NCBI GenBank assembly: GCA_001247695.2
Contig: LGRX02024671.1
Location: forward strand, 62,001-126,000
DNA from: Cymbomonas tetramitiformis
Lineage: Eukaryota; Chlorophyta; Pyramimonadophyceae; Pyramimonadales; Pyramimonadaceae
DNA length: 64,000 nucleotides
Direction of reading: 5' to 3'
Made by a program: the position numbers and the translations under genes. Positions within the stretch are counted from its first letter, which is position 1; each line of letters starts with the position of its first letter. The notes under the pieces were generated by a model. The model had not been told where the DNA came from. It did no database searches and saw only the letters and a list, made by a program, of their open reading frames with translations. Below, one piece after another: positions 9,747 through 19,047 of this stretch.

Positions 9747-10451
9747 ATGTATCAGCGACACTGCGAAGCCATAAACCGTGCGGCGGAGGATGCCATCGCG
9801 CAGAGAGCCATCGCGCGCTCAGAGTGGCCCAACTTCGGCGAGGCGGATGTTGGACGGGAGAGGCTTACGCCGCTGTTTCCGGTATCGGTCGATAACGGCC
9901 TGCGCGACGTCCGCGAGGCGGAGTCGATACACTCCGTCCTGTCCGCCAAGTATCCTCTGCAACCTCAACTAGAGACGCGGATTTCGACGAAGGCGATCCT
10001 GGGGAGCGCCCTCAAGTCTCAGACCCGCTTCAAGAGCACGGCGCAGTTCGAGTATCTCAGCGACGCCGCGGAGTTAAAAGGCCTGAGTGAGGTGACCGCC
10101 GAGGACCTCGAGAGGCTGTGCGTGCCCATCACCTTTTTCGACGATGCCAACACCGAGAGGCGATATGTCAGCGGCCAGATCGCGGGCATGTGGCTTCTGC
10201 TGACTCGGATCGGGCTGACCATCGAGGTGCGCTCCGATTGCCTGCTACCCATGTACAAGAACAGCCTTCGAACCACCAGCAACCCCGACTTCGGCACCAA
10301 CATGCGGCTGGTGTGCATGCCGCCGGGAACCGGAAAGACGGCGGTGGTCATCGGAGCTTGCGAGGCCTTGATGAAGGGGCCCTCGCGCGAGTCGATACTG
10401 GGAGAGGGTAGGCAATTTAATTTAGATTATTTCTCTCTGATTTTAGATTAA
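9747..10451 (+). CDS. SF2 helicase-like protein H1, 5' part, interrupted
   Basis: This frame holds the N-terminal part of helicase H1. Its first roughly 217 codons (to 10397) are native and contain Walker A (CMPPGTGKTAVV, near residue 195). From 10408 it reads into an inserted element and ends after 14 foreign codons. The homologous continuation starts at 12337 in the same frame once the element and one copy of the 10-bp duplication are discounted. A paralogue (H2) lies at 46840-50246 and shares the region before Walker A (PITFFDDANTERRYVSGQIA versus IKPFFKDANKQRCYFTPFQI). As it stands, the product would lack every later helicase motif. Confidence 0.85.
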   Translation: MYQRHCEAINRAAEDAIAQRAIARSEWPNFGEADVGRERLTPLFPVSVDNGLRDVREAESIHSVLSAKYPLQPQLETRISTKAILGSALKSQTRFKSTAQFEYLSDAAELKGLSEVTAEDLERLCVPITFFDDANTERRYVSGQIAGMWLLLTRIGLTIEVRSDCLLPMYKNSLRTTSNPDFGTNMRLVCMPPGTGKTAVVIGACEALMKGPSRESILGEGRQFNLDYFSLILD

Positions 10452-10504
10452 CCCATTTTTCATGTTGATTTTAGATTAAGTTTTTTTTATCTCATCCGGC
10501 TATT
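10408..10504 (+). repeat. Left terminal inverted repeat
   Basis: This end contains AATTTAATTTAGATTATTT, two GATTTTAGATTAA motifs and TCATCCGGCTAT. All appear in reverse complement at 12241-12336 with a few mismatches. The outermost six bases (GTAGGC versus GGAAAA) do not match, so the exact end is set by the target duplication. Confidence 0.85.
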
Positions 10505-10606
10505 ACCGGTGCATGCATCCATGACGCTGCACTGTACCTGTTGAGCTATCGCCATGCCATGCGAAATATTACACTGAAGAGTTGTCTTGCCGTGATGTCC
10601 ATATGT

Positions 10607-10661
10607 CCGAATGGAACCAAAACCGTCCGATTTTAATCGAACGGTTTTTGGTTCCATTCGG
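10607..10661. repeat. Long hairpin inside the TIR element
   Basis: CCGAATGGAACCAAAAACCGT-like arms of about 20 bases are separated by a short AT-rich loop, giving a stable stem. It is followed at about 10665-10703 by two copies of ATTCACGGCCGTGAAT-type palindromes. No gene is present. Confidence 0.75.
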
Positions 10662-10788
10662 AAAGATTCACGGCCGTGAATCTAAAAGTCACGGCCGTGA
10701 ATAACGACTCTTTACGCATAATGACTTTTATTATTTGCCATCTTTGCCACAATAGACACTCACGGCGTGTTCTGCTTGAAAAAAAGTA

Positions 10789-11680
10789 AGTAACTTGAAG
10801 CCTTGAGCTTCAAGTTACTGAAAGATATGTATCTTGGCAGTATGTGTGCCAAGTTTCGTGCTCTAGGACGCACGGGAAGCCCTCGGCTGTTTGGCATCTT
10901 TGGGTTTGGGTGTCACGTTCGAACCCAAACCCAAAACATCTGCCTTAGAAATACATTGCGCGTTTCGCGCACAAGTAACTTGAAGCCTTGAGCTTCAAGT
11001 TACTCAAAAATATGTATCTTGGCAGTATTCGTGCCAAGTTTCGTGCTCTAGGACGCACGGGAAGCCCTCGGCTGTTTGGCATCTTTGGGTTTGGGTGTCA
11101 CGTTCGAACCCAAACCCAAAACATCTGCCTTAGAAATACATTGCGCGTTTCGCGCACAAGTAACTTGAAGCCTTGAGCTTCTGGTAACTTAAATATATGT
11201 ACCATGGTAGTATTCGTGCCAAGTTTCGTGCGTTAGGACGCACGGGAAGCCCTCGGCTGTTTGGCATCTTTGGGTTTGGGTGTCACGTTCGAACCCAAAC
11301 CCAAAACATCTGCCTTTGAAATAAATTGCGCGTTTCGCGCACAAGTAACTTGAAGCCTTGAGCTTCGGGTAACTTAAATATATGTATCTTGGCAGTATTT
11401 GAGCCAAGTTTCGTGCGCTAGGACGCACGGGAAGCCCTCGGCTGTTTGCCATCTTTGGGTTTGGGTGTCACGTTCGAACCCAAACCCAAAACATCTGCCT
11501 TAGAAATAGATTGCGCGTTTCGCGCACAAGTAACTTGAAGCCTTGAGCTTCTGGTAACTTAAATATATGTACCATGGTAGTATTCGTGCCAAGTTTCGTG
11601 CGTTAGGACGCACGGGAAGCCCTCGGCTGTTTGGCATCTTTGGGTTTGGGTGTCACCTTCGAACCCAAACCCAAAGGCAA
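10789..11680. repeat. Five tandem 185-bp repeats with hairpins
   Basis: Units start at 10789, 10974, 11159, 11344 and 11529, exactly 185 bp apart; the last is incomplete. Each carries a stem of TTTGGGTTTGGGT pairing with ACCCAAACCCAAA around an 11-base loop. Units 1 and 2 also have a perfect TAACTTGAAG...CTTCAAGTTA hairpin, degraded in units 3-5. Identical 62-codon frames in units 1 and 2 are a by-product of the repetition, not genes. Confidence 0.9.
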
Positions 11681-11844
11681 AGGCATAGGACAGTTTCGTA
11701 GATTCTGTCCCGATGCCTTTGCAACCTCGCTTGCTAACTCATATTACAATGAATATTCAACATTCAAGCGTTGAATACCCCACGCCAACGGGAAGCGCTC
11801 GGCTGATTTGTTATTTGGGTATGCGCACCCAAATGACAAAAAAC

Positions 11845-12038
11845 GCATCTTTGAAACTCGTTAGTTTCAAAGATGCGTGGCCGATGCCTTTGTGCTTATG
11901 TGTGTTAATCCATATGAAATATTCCATGGAATAAATGTGAATATCCCGCACAAACGGGAAGCGCTCGGCCGTTTTGTAAAATTAGGGTGCACCTAAAATA
12001 CAAAACGCATCTTTGAAACTCGGAAGTTTCAAAGATGC
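11845..12038. repeat. Two copies of a GCATCTTTGAAACT hairpin
   Basis: Perfect 14-bp stems with 4-base loops occur at 11845-11876 and 12007-12038 (GCATCTTTGAAACT paired with AGTTTCAAAGATGC). Each is preceded by a CGGGAAGCGCTCGGC block that resembles part of the 185-bp unit (GGGAAGCCCTCGGC). They look like diverged outlying repeat units. Confidence 0.85.
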
Positions 12039-12240
12039 TTGCCGGTCGCGTGCAGCGGTAAAAGGCAAGTCAAAGGGTTTAGGATATAGAAGAAGTACAG
12101 GGGCCTTTTTTAAAAGCAGAACACGCCAGCGAACAAAGCTTTTTGGAGGCTTCCTCATGATGGCTAGCGGGAACTAGTGCGTTTGACCTGTGTGCACATG
12201 ATTTGAACAGGAGTCGTGAAAAGGACCACCGGGCATGGGC

Positions 12241-12336
12241 ATAGCCGGATGACATAAAGAAAACTTAATCTAAAATCAACATGAAAAAGAGTTAATCTAA
12301 AATCAGCAATAAATAATCTAAATTAAATATTTTTCC
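12241..12336 (-). repeat. Right terminal inverted repeat
   Basis: Inverted counterpart of 10408-10504. It is followed directly by the second copy of the 10-bp target duplication at 12337-12346, after which the helicase frame resumes. Confidence 0.85.
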
Positions 12337-14505
12337 CTGGGAGAGGCGGACGTGTGGGCGAAGCAGATGCGCGCGACCAGTCGAACGGGCAACTTCACGA
12401 CCCACGGCGGCATCGGCAGGTTCGCCAAACGTTCCATGGCCGTGGTAGTGGCGCCGGACAACGTGTACGCGTACTGGCACGGTTCGCTTCGCTCCATGGT
12501 GAACCGAGCCGTGACTGGCGGACTCGACTGGACGCTCTTTCCGAGCGAGAGCTCGAAGAAGCTCTCCGTCTCCCACCTCGTCGCGGCGGTGGACCGAGCG
12601 ACCGTGGAGTCGGGCGCTTGCGTGTTTGTGTTGTTGACTCCGGACCATTTCAAAAAGTTTCTTCTCCTGGAGCAACAGTGGGTCTGGCCCGTCACCGTCT
12701 TCGACGAGATCTCCGCTCACTTCAGAAAGTTGTCCAACACGCCCATGCCGCTCTGCAAGGAGCTGTGGGGCATGACCGCCACCCCGACCGACCTGAGCGA
12801 CATGATGGACGGCGTGGCCAAGAACAACCCCATCAAGGTCTTTCTCGGGGAGGATTATCAGCAGTGCAACCCCGACCCGAAAAAAGGTTTCATGAAGCTT
12901 TATCCTACCGAGGCCACCAAAATCCTCGTCGCGAACGTCAACGTCCTTCTTTTGCTCACCATTCCAGTCGAGATCAACCGATGGATCTCGGACCAGATGA
13001 GCGACCTCATGTTCGCCGGAGTGGCGTGCGTCGTGAATTCCGGTTGCGGCGTCAACATCGCTTTGTCGGAGGCCCAGGTATCCATGGAGTACTTCGTGCA
13101 CATACCGACCGAGCGGCCGCACAAAGGGCTCTCTCCTCTGACGCGCGGATTACAATTCACGTGGGAGATGTGGCGCGAGATCGACGTCGATCGACTGCCG
13201 TCGGAGTACAGAGGGGAATGGCACCTCGAAATATTTGAGGAGCTCTTTTCTGCGAGCAACTTGCCGCTATCGCACATTCCGATGAAATACGGCTTCGTGG
13301 AGAGCCACACATTCGAATGTGTCATCCGCAAAAGGCGCGCCGATCAGAATTGCTCGTTCTCGATCGAGGTGGAGTGCACCTGGTTCCCCGGACCGGCGTG
13401 CACGCTGGTGTCCCTGTCCACCTTGCTGTCGGGGCTCGAAAGGGCGGTCGACTTGTTTCAGGCGTACGAAGAGAAATGCGACAGAGAGTTCTCACAAGTC
13501 ACCGGGTGGAGAGGCGTAAGCCCAGTTCATTGCGAGATCAACAAGATAAACAAGCTCATGCGCAACAAGCTCGCCTACCTTCGGCTGGTGCGGGAGAAGG
13601 TGTCGTTGGTGATCGACGAGGGTCACGGCGGCGCGGAGAGCGTGTTCGCTTTCGCCCCTCGCGACATGCGCCTGAGGGCCGCCAGCGAGGCCTTGCTCTG
13701 CGCGCGCTGCGCGTGCTGCTTCACCTTCGAGTCCCTCTTCGTCACCGGCTGGTGGAAGGGCAATCTGCAGACGGAGCTAGGTTCCATCGATGCGACCTCC
13801 GAGATCGTCGGCGGCGTCCGCTGCCCCAACTGCTACATCTGGCTCCAACCGGATCGGGAGGTGTCCGCCGTGTGCAACGCGCGGCTGGCGAGGATGAGAA
13901 CCGAGCACGCCATGGGTCGCGACGCCACTCTGGAGGTGATCGCTCGTCTCATCGAGAGCGACGCCGCCGCTCTCGCCTACGCCCCAAAATCGCCGGACGA
14001 CGAGGGCGCCCTCGCTCGCACGCACTTTCCCTATCCTCCGTTGCCGTGCGGCGTGGCCTACGCCTTGGACTTCGCTCTTCGAGACGCGATCCTGCGGCAC
14101 AAGATGCGCCGCTTCGTCATCTTTTGCGATCGCGAACGGTTCGAGCACCGAATCGGGCCCATTCTCGACGAGGTGACCCGTTGGTCAGCTCTGCGGGCGC
14201 GCGTCCCCGCGATCGACGTCGGCTATCGCAGCCTGTTGGACGGGTCCAGGGGAGCGCTGAAGGCGGTGAAGGGCAACAACCTCACCTGGTACTCCGACAT
14301 GAGCCGTCTCGGTGACGTGCGCATTCTGCACCTGAACAACCAACATTCGGACGACGGTAAAGAGGAGACCCACGGCATGAATCTGGCTAACACCGATATG
14401 CTAGTTTTCGTGGATTCCACTCGCAACAGCGTTCAAGCGGTGAGCCGAGGGCTCCGCGCGGGCAGAGAGCGCACCGACAAGTGGTTAGTCGTCTACAGAA
14501 TTTGA
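12337..14505 (+). CDS. SF2 helicase-like protein H1, 3' part, with C4 zinc finger
   Basis: This continues helicase H1 for about 722 residues, for a total near 940. Visible motifs are a Walker B-like VFDEIS, motif III LWGMTATP, and a C-terminal motif VI-like segment NSVQAVSRGLRAGR. Between them lies a C4 zinc finger (CARCACCF ... CPNCY) that the paralogue H2 also has (CARCGWGF ... CPNCG). The family role is probably DNA- or RNA-dependent ATPase activity, possibly in viral transcription, which is inference. No good ATG lies at the new 5' end (a GTG at 12352 opens the frame), so independent translation is doubtful. A (GA)n tract follows the stop. Confidence 0.85.
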   Translation: MGEADVWAKQMRATSRTGNFTTHGGIGRFAKRSMAVVVAPDNVYAYWHGSLRSMVNRAVTGGLDWTLFPSESSKKLSVSHLVAAVDRATVESGACVFVLLTPDHFKKFLLLEQQWVWPVTVFDEISAHFRKLSNTPMPLCKELWGMTATPTDLSDMMDGVAKNNPIKVFLGEDYQQCNPDPKKGFMKLYPTEATKILVANVNVLLLLTIPVEINRWISDQMSDLMFAGVACVVNSGCGVNIALSEAQVSMEYFVHIPTERPHKGLSPLTRGLQFTWEMWREIDVDRLPSEYRGEWHLEIFEELFSASNLPLSHIPMKYGFVESHTFECVIRKRRADQNCSFSIEVECTWFPGPACTLVSLSTLLSGLERAVDLFQAYEEKCDREFSQVTGWRGVSPVHCEINKINKLMRNKLAYLRLVREKVSLVIDEGHGGAESVFAFAPRDMRLRAASEALLCARCACCFTFESLFVTGWWKGNLQTELGSIDATSEIVGGVRCPNCYIWLQPDREVSAVCNARLARMRTEHAMGRDATLEVIARLIESDAAALAYAPKSPDDEGALARTHFPYPPLPCGVAYALDFALRDAILRHKMRRFVIFCDRERFEHRIGPILDEVTRWSALRARVPAIDVGYRSLLDGSRGALKAVKGNNLTWYSDMSRLGDVRILHLNNQHSDDGKEETHGMNLANTDMLVFVDSTRNSVQAVSRGLRAGRERTDKWLVVYRI

Positions 14506-15561
14506 GAGAGAGAGAAAGACGCGTCGGAACCTCTGCTCTTCATGCTATAGGACCGAAGCAAATTACCATACCGTACCTTAAACACGCAAACCGAGAATAG
14601 CAGAGCGGGATGCTGGCGATGTGAGGACATCCATAATGTGTCGGCGTCATCTGTCAGTCACGAACCCGTGATCGAACTCTTTTGTATACACTACCGAGTT
14701 TACAATTTAAAAAGTATGTTTGACCTTTCGCTTTGCAGTCTTTCATTTCACTCATCGCTGCACTGTTTGTGTCAGATTCCTTGTACGAATACAAAATAGA
14801 AACGAATGATGAGATGCTCGAACGTTCGATATGACGAGACCTCGTTTTTAGAGGATGGGGAGTAGACGAATGCGTGCTCTTATTTTAAAATCTGACTCCG
14901 TGATACGACAACGTATGGTAAGTGTGGATGCTTCGTCTTGGAGGGCATGCCCGACTCTACTAGGAGGAGCCCACCATCGATTACATCAGAAGACGCCTGT
15001 TAGGTTTAGAGTTGGACATGTCGGTCAAGCCCGGTTTTGTGAATAGTTAACTCGCATGTTGTCATCCGCCATCAAAACGACATTTTAATTCGGCGTGAAA
15101 CGTCCCCAAATTAGGCCGAATCGCCCCCCCCTGTTATAAATTTCATTTCATATTCCAACCAATAAATGTGTAAGCCGACGTATGGTGCATATGAACACCC
15201 GCATCCAGCGATTTGAATAAGTAATATTACGTGTTGTCGCTTCACGACGGGTCAAAACAGACGAGACAACATGGGAGTGCAGAGAAGAAACGAACGGACA
15301 ACGCGGCGGCATCTATCTGTCGATCGTACATTCTTGTGAGAAAAGCATGCATTCTTAAGGTCGGCGACGGCACATAGTAAGGCCGGGGAATTAATTTACT
15401 CTTGTGCCCAAAGGGTGTGGGGGAAGGGGGAGTATATGCGGTTGGTACCGATCGTTCATGCGTTGGCGAGGAGAGCGATACCACAATCACGCAAATTTCT
15501 CTCGATCTAAAAATACATATTACTCGGCCTTACATTTAACTTTACAGTTTTTGCTAAAATG
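14506..15561. other. 1.06-kb region without supported gene
   Basis: It starts with a GAGAGAGAGAGA microsatellite directly after the H1 stop, then becomes AT-richer. Small frames at 14855-15046 (plus) and 15242-15490 (minus) have no recognisable features. A CCCCCCC run lies near 15126. I see no RNA gene. Confidence 0.5.
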
Positions 15562-16497
15562 CTAAAGGCCGTATCGTGATACACTACTAGCCACGGCGCT
15601 ATCCTCTTGCTCCGCGCATGCTCCTCCGTTGCTGCGGGGGTCGCAAGCGCAGGTCGGATCGCTCCGCTCGGACAAGACGCGGTAGTCGTCCTCGAGGAAG
15701 GAGTGGCGTTGAACGTCGAACTCGCGAAGGAGCGAGTGCTTCAGCGCGGAGTCCTGCGTGCATCTCACCACTAGGAGCAGGTCGGCCGTCGACGCGAACC
15801 GCTGCAGCTCCTTCAGCACCTCGACGAGGCGCCTTTCGCCTTCGACATCCGGTCGAACACGGACGAGCTCCAGACGTAGCTCGTCCCGCGAATCCAAGCG
15901 CTTCGTCAGCTCGTCGGGCGCCTCCGCGATCGACGAGATTCGACTGACGCGCGCTAAGGTGTCCGTCACGACGAAGTCCACCCCCATGGAACAACGCGAC
16001 CGAATCGGGACCGCGTCGAAGCCGAACTCTCGAAGGGCCTCCTGCACGGAATGAAAGCGGTCCGCGCCCTCGCAGGTCGCTCGCCAGATGGCCGTGTCTT
16101 GCATCACGGAGGTCGGAGGTGTGAAAGCCGTCACGGACGCGTCCTCGAAAAAACGAATATCGGGAACCACGCCGTCGTGAAGGTCTTCCGATCGCCACGG
16201 TCGACCGTCGCACAAATACGGTCGTCGAGAAAACGAGTTCTCGTAAGCGCGTTGCACGTACTTCAAGCTGCCGCTAATAATGCGCATCTTGTCCGTGACG
16301 ACGCCGAGTCGGTCTCGGCGCACGATCTCAAAGAGCGCCCGCTTGTCGCACCGGTCGAGGTGAAGTTGATTCTCGGGATCGGCGAGGAACTCTATCATGT
16401 CCGCGGCGTTTTTGAAGCATCTTCCGATGCAGTAGGGAGAACGGCTCTTGTTGAATTCGCTGGTGCGTGTTTGTTTCAGATAGCGTACCTCTTGCAT
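15562..16497 (-). CDS. Unknown protein (311 aa)
   Basis: I take ATG 16497 (MQEVRYLKQ...) as the start; the frame continues upstream to 16791, but only through the repeat array. The protein has no membrane segment. It contains a hydrophobic, strand-rich middle (residues about 215-260, ADLLLVVRCTQD) and a Cys/Ser-rich tail (CACDPRSNGGACAEQE). I recognise no family. It diverges from the gene at 16785 across the 29-bp repeat array, so the two may share control. Confidence 0.7.
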   Translation of the reverse strand: MQEVRYLKQTRTSEFNKSRSPYCIGRCFKNAADMIEFLADPENQLHLDRCDKRALFEIVRRDRLGVVTDKMRIISGSLKYVQRAYENSFSRRPYLCDGRPWRSEDLHDGVVPDIRFFEDASVTAFTPPTSVMQDTAIWRATCEGADRFHSVQEALREFGFDAVPIRSRCSMGVDFVVTDTLARVSRISSIAEAPDELTKRLDSRDELRLELVRVRPDVEGERRLVEVLKELQRFASTADLLLVVRCTQDSALKHSLLREFDVQRHSFLEDDYRVLSERSDPTCACDPRSNGGACAEQEDSAVASSVSRYGL

Positions 16498-16560
16498 GAC
16501 CGGACGTTGTGATGAAATAAATGCCAAGACGATTGCAAATCGAGCTTCGAGAATCCGAGG

Positions 16561-16670
16561 CGGCCGCCGTCGAGATCTCGTACCGACCGCGGCCGCCGTC
16601 GAGATCTCGTACCGACAGCGGCCGCCGTCGAGATCTCGCACCGACAGCGGCCGCCGTCGAAAACCGTGGG
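16561..16670. repeat. Four 29-bp CGGCCGCCGTCGAGATCTCG repeats
   Basis: Units start at 16561, 16590, 16619 and 16648, exactly 29 bp apart. They share the CGGCCGCCG core of the array at 211 but with a different filler (GAGATCTCG palindrome plus TACCGAC). The array lies between the divergent genes at 16497 (minus) and 16785 (plus). Confidence 0.9.
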
Positions 16671-16681
16671 TGTCCGCAGTA

Positions 16682-16687
16682 CATAAA
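16682..16687 (+). promoter_or_regulatory. CATAAA box for the gene at 16785
   Basis: CATAAAAAG follows the 29-bp array and lies 103 bp before ATG 16785. That spacing is almost the same as at 578 (109 bp) and 9747 (101 bp). Confidence 0.55.
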
Positions 16688-16784
16688 AAGAACTGAGGGG
16701 TGAAGAGACCTTCATTATTTCTCACTCCTTCACGTCGCACCCACTCTTCCAAGCCATCCTTTGCCCACTTTTTCCTATCGAAGA

Positions 16785-17537
16785 ATGGCATCCAATATCG
16801 CGTCCACCGCCCACCTAAAGCAACTTCCCGAAAGTAAAGATCCTAGCCACCCAGAGCTCGTTGCTTTCAACGAAATAAGCACGTACTGTCAACGGCTTTT
16901 TGTGTTTAGACAGACAGAAGATATGTATATGCACGAATCTGTGCAATCTCTTGCCACTCGGCTTGCGAGTAACCGAGTTATTCTCGCGTACATAAGCAAG
17001 GATTATCCGTGTTTTAAAGGCAAATCGGATAAGTTTGTGGTGAGCTGCTTGGTTGCAGAATATTTGTTATTTATGTTTCTGCTGAAAGCCAAAACAGCGT
17101 TTGGAGACGCCGTATTGGCTTCTCCTCCCCTGATTTTGGACGTAGTTTGGGCCGAGCATTTTGTGGATACTAAGGGATATTTCATGTTTTGTAACTCGTG
17201 CATCGGGTTTTTTGTTTCGTACAAAGCCGTGCCGCAATCTAACTCGCACGATCGTCTTCAAAGTATCTTCAAAGCCATCAACCTGTACAACGTCCTTATG
17301 CCTGATTCTGTCACGATCAACATGAAACATTTCGTGGACAACGGAGTGTGGTGGCCCGAGCTCATCCCACCCTACGGCCCGCTTGTGATGCCAACGCCTT
17401 TGCTTCAGGAGGAGAAAGAGAAAGGGAGCAAAAAGCGTGGCCATGATGAATTGGTTGGCGAGGAAAAAGCCGTACCTGCCATAGACAAGACGGAGGACTC
17501 GAGCTCACAGAGCAAAAACCCAACACTCGAGGAATAG
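16785..17537 (+). CDS. Unknown protein, weak GRDP-like signature
   Basis: 250 residues from ATG 16785. The segment near residues 110-150, LDVVWAEHFVDTKGYFMFCN followed by GFFVSYKAVP, loosely resembles the WH-x-H...Y...C...G signature of glycine-rich-domain (GRDP-like) proteins; this is a tentative likeness. The last 45 residues are a charged, disordered, Lys/Glu/Ser tail. No membrane segment is clear. The gene uses the CGGCCGCCG/CATAAA promoter and is followed by a hairpin at 17585. Confidence 0.7.
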   Translation: MASNIASTAHLKQLPESKDPSHPELVAFNEISTYCQRLFVFRQTEDMYMHESVQSLATRLASNRVILAYISKDYPCFKGKSDKFVVSCLVAEYLLFMFLLKAKTAFGDAVLASPPLILDVVWAEHFVDTKGYFMFCNSCIGFFVSYKAVPQSNSHDRLQSIFKAINLYNVLMPDSVTINMKHFVDNGVWWPELIPPYGPLVMPTPLLQEEKEKGSKKRGHDELVGEEKAVPAIDKTEDSSSQSKNPTLEE

Positions 17538-17584
17538 TTGACTGGGCGGTTGTTTCACACGTATGATGTACGTGAATAAACAAG

Positions 17585-17602
17585 ACGACCTTTTTAGGTC
17601 GT
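17585..17602 (+). terminator. Hairpin downstream of the gene at 16785
   Basis: ACGACCT-TTTT-AGGTCGT forms a 7-bp stem with a T4 loop 48 bp after the stop codon. Hairpins at transcript ends are known in some giant viruses; its role here is inferred. The rest of the 328-bp gap is AT-rich and empty. Confidence 0.4.
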
Positions 17603-17865
17603 GTGGCTGAGACTCTTATGCATAATGCACATGCATATACTACGTATTTACGCCTACTGTGTGATGTAATGCGTGGTACATCGAAAGTATTGTATTTTTC
17701 TATTCATTCTTTTATATCGTGGCATTCGCCGTTTTAAATGCAAAAATGCAGCGGTGTGCCTTTTTTTGAACCAATTGGAAATGATATTCTTAAAGATCTT
17801 AACTCCCATGCTAGTACGGGGTTTTATTGCCTCTTTGATCGACGTATCAATCGGACCCTGTTGGG

Positions 17866-18720
17866 TCATTGTATGCGCGGGGTTGCTTCGCGGACGATAA
17901 GCCCTTCCGCTGACATGTTGCTTAACATATCGGACATCGACTGCTGCTTGCCGTTCGTCTTGTTCGGTCTTTGCATACCCGACCTCTCAGAGAGAGCACC
18001 CTTGGGAGAACTAGAAGGCTCGCTTTCATTATTAGCGGGTGGTCCATCATATTTCTCGAAGCGTTCGTACGTTCCGGTCCATGCTTCGTGGATGGCAAGT
18101 TCTTCTTTGGTGATAAAATCGGACATGTCAACATTTTCTGGACGTACTTTCCACGTAAACCAAATGCCTAAAATGTGCCGTTCGCCAGATATCGTTGGAA
18201 CTGCGTGATATCTCGCGGGCGAGAAATAGGTCGCATCGCCGGCGGCGAAATTTTCGCATCGTCGAAGCGAATCGCTATTTTGTGTATTATCGATGGAAAC
18301 TAATGTAGAAACGGGATTCGCGCCCAAACAGACGATCATACGACGATCCAATTCCGCATCACCAATGTCAGTATGCGCGCCGTAACTCGCTCCGTTCACA
18401 ATTTCTCTCTCATCGTAAGTATTGTCGGTCTGCGTGTGATACAGTCGGATGTCAATTATATTCGAGTATGGTATATGCTGGCACATAACAGTTTCGAGTG
18501 CACTTAATTGGCTCGCAACGGCAAACATATATGAGTCGCGTGGTGTAGACTGCATAGTCGATACATCGGGCCAAAGCTGGTCTTTAGGCAAATTTGGTGT
18601 ATGTAAGTTGATCACCTTTTCTGCAGTATACGCAGATAAGAACTCGCGCACGCAATAGAAAGGCGGTACATCGGGTGCTTTTCGTTTTGGCGGTTTTGGC
18701 GGCATGTTACAGACTATCAT
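17866..18720 (-). CDS. 2-oxoglutarate/Fe(II) dioxygenase-like protein
   Basis: The 284-residue protein (or 279 from the second Met) shows a plausible dioxygenase triad: H116 and D118 in YGAHTDIGD, H172 in RYHAVPTISGE, and R181 nine residues later, the classical spacing for the 2-oxoglutarate-binding Arg. It is unrelated in sequence to the AlkB-like protein at 8498, and the layout is closer to prolyl-hydroxylase-type enzymes. The substrate is unknown. The N-terminus is a short PPKPPKRK basic stretch. A TATATATAC box lies on this strand at 18854-18862. The gene is AT-richer than its right-hand neighbours. Confidence 0.7.
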   Translation of the reverse strand: MIVCNMPPKPPKRKAPDVPPFYCVREFLSAYTAEKVINLHTPNLPKDQLWPDVSTMQSTPRDSYMFAVASQLSALETVMCQHIPYSNIIDIRLYHTQTDNTYDEREIVNGASYGAHTDIGDAELDRRMIVCLGANPVSTLVSIDNTQNSDSLRRCENFAAGDATYFSPARYHAVPTISGERHILGIWFTWKVRPENVDMSDFITKEELAIHEAWTGTYERFEKYDGPPANNESEPSSSPKGALSERSGMQRPNKTNGKQQSMSDMLSNMSAEGLIVREATPRIQ

Positions 18721-18853
18721 CTTTTATTACCGCTTATGCGTTTTCCCGTTGCTTTCGAAGTTTTCAAACCGTGTCGAGCATGGCCGTACAAAAGCTTCGA
18801 TCTGTAACCTAGTGGACACCCCTCGTCGTCCTTTCTGATCACTGCTGCGTGTG

Positions 18854-18862
18854 TATATATAC
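18854..18862 (-). promoter_or_regulatory. TATATATAC box for the gene ending at 17866
   Basis: A near-palindromic TATATATAC lies about 134 bp upstream of the minus-strand start at 18720. The surrounding 327-bp gap (18721-19047) has no other supported feature. Confidence 0.45.
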
Positions 18863-19047
18863 GCATACAGATGCAGACGATCAAACGTGCGTGGGGCTCG
18901 CTTCGTCGTCATGCGCGACACGAGAGAAACCGAAGCTCGTTTTCAGAGTCGCGAGCGCGCGCGAGCGTATAGCACGAAAATCGACCCAAAATCGAGCGCG
19001 GACGGCCGCGAACTTTGGATTCAGATTCGCAAGCTGAGCGCGGCGCC

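Larger units (their letters stand above)
10408..12336. mobile_element. Non-autonomous TIR element inserted in helicase H1
   Basis: A 1929-bp insertion has inverted ends of about 96 bp (10408-10504 and 12241-12336) and is flanked by a direct duplication, CTGGGAGAGG, at 10398-10407 and 12337-12346. Removing the element with one copy of the duplication leaves the helicase frame continuous. It has no transposase; the only frames are peptides under 100 residues inside repeats. It is AT-richer than the surrounding gene. Inside are five 185-bp tandem repeats and several perfect hairpins. It resembles a large MITE. The 10-bp duplication makes a Tc1/mariner-type TA target unlikely. Superfamily unknown. 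Confidence 0.9.

Noticed and set aside
10803..11176. Two identical 62-codon frames
   Set aside because: They are simply units 1 and 2 of the 185-bp repeat. The later units break the frame, so it is not conserved as coding.
10880..11680. TTTGGG runs as telomeric repeats
   Set aside because: Only two TTTGGG copies occur per unit, each paired with its complement in a hairpin, inside an internal mobile element.
10408..12336. Reading the helicase insertion as an intron
   Set aside because: Matched inverted ends plus an exact 10-bp flanking duplication are signatures of transposition. RNA data could still show splicing, but the sequence favours a mobile element.
12292..13122. A minus-strand 276-codon frame ending in a peptide like that of the interrupted helicase half
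   Set aside because: The shared end (NLDY...LILD) comes from the inverted repeat read from each side. It explains itself by the TIR.
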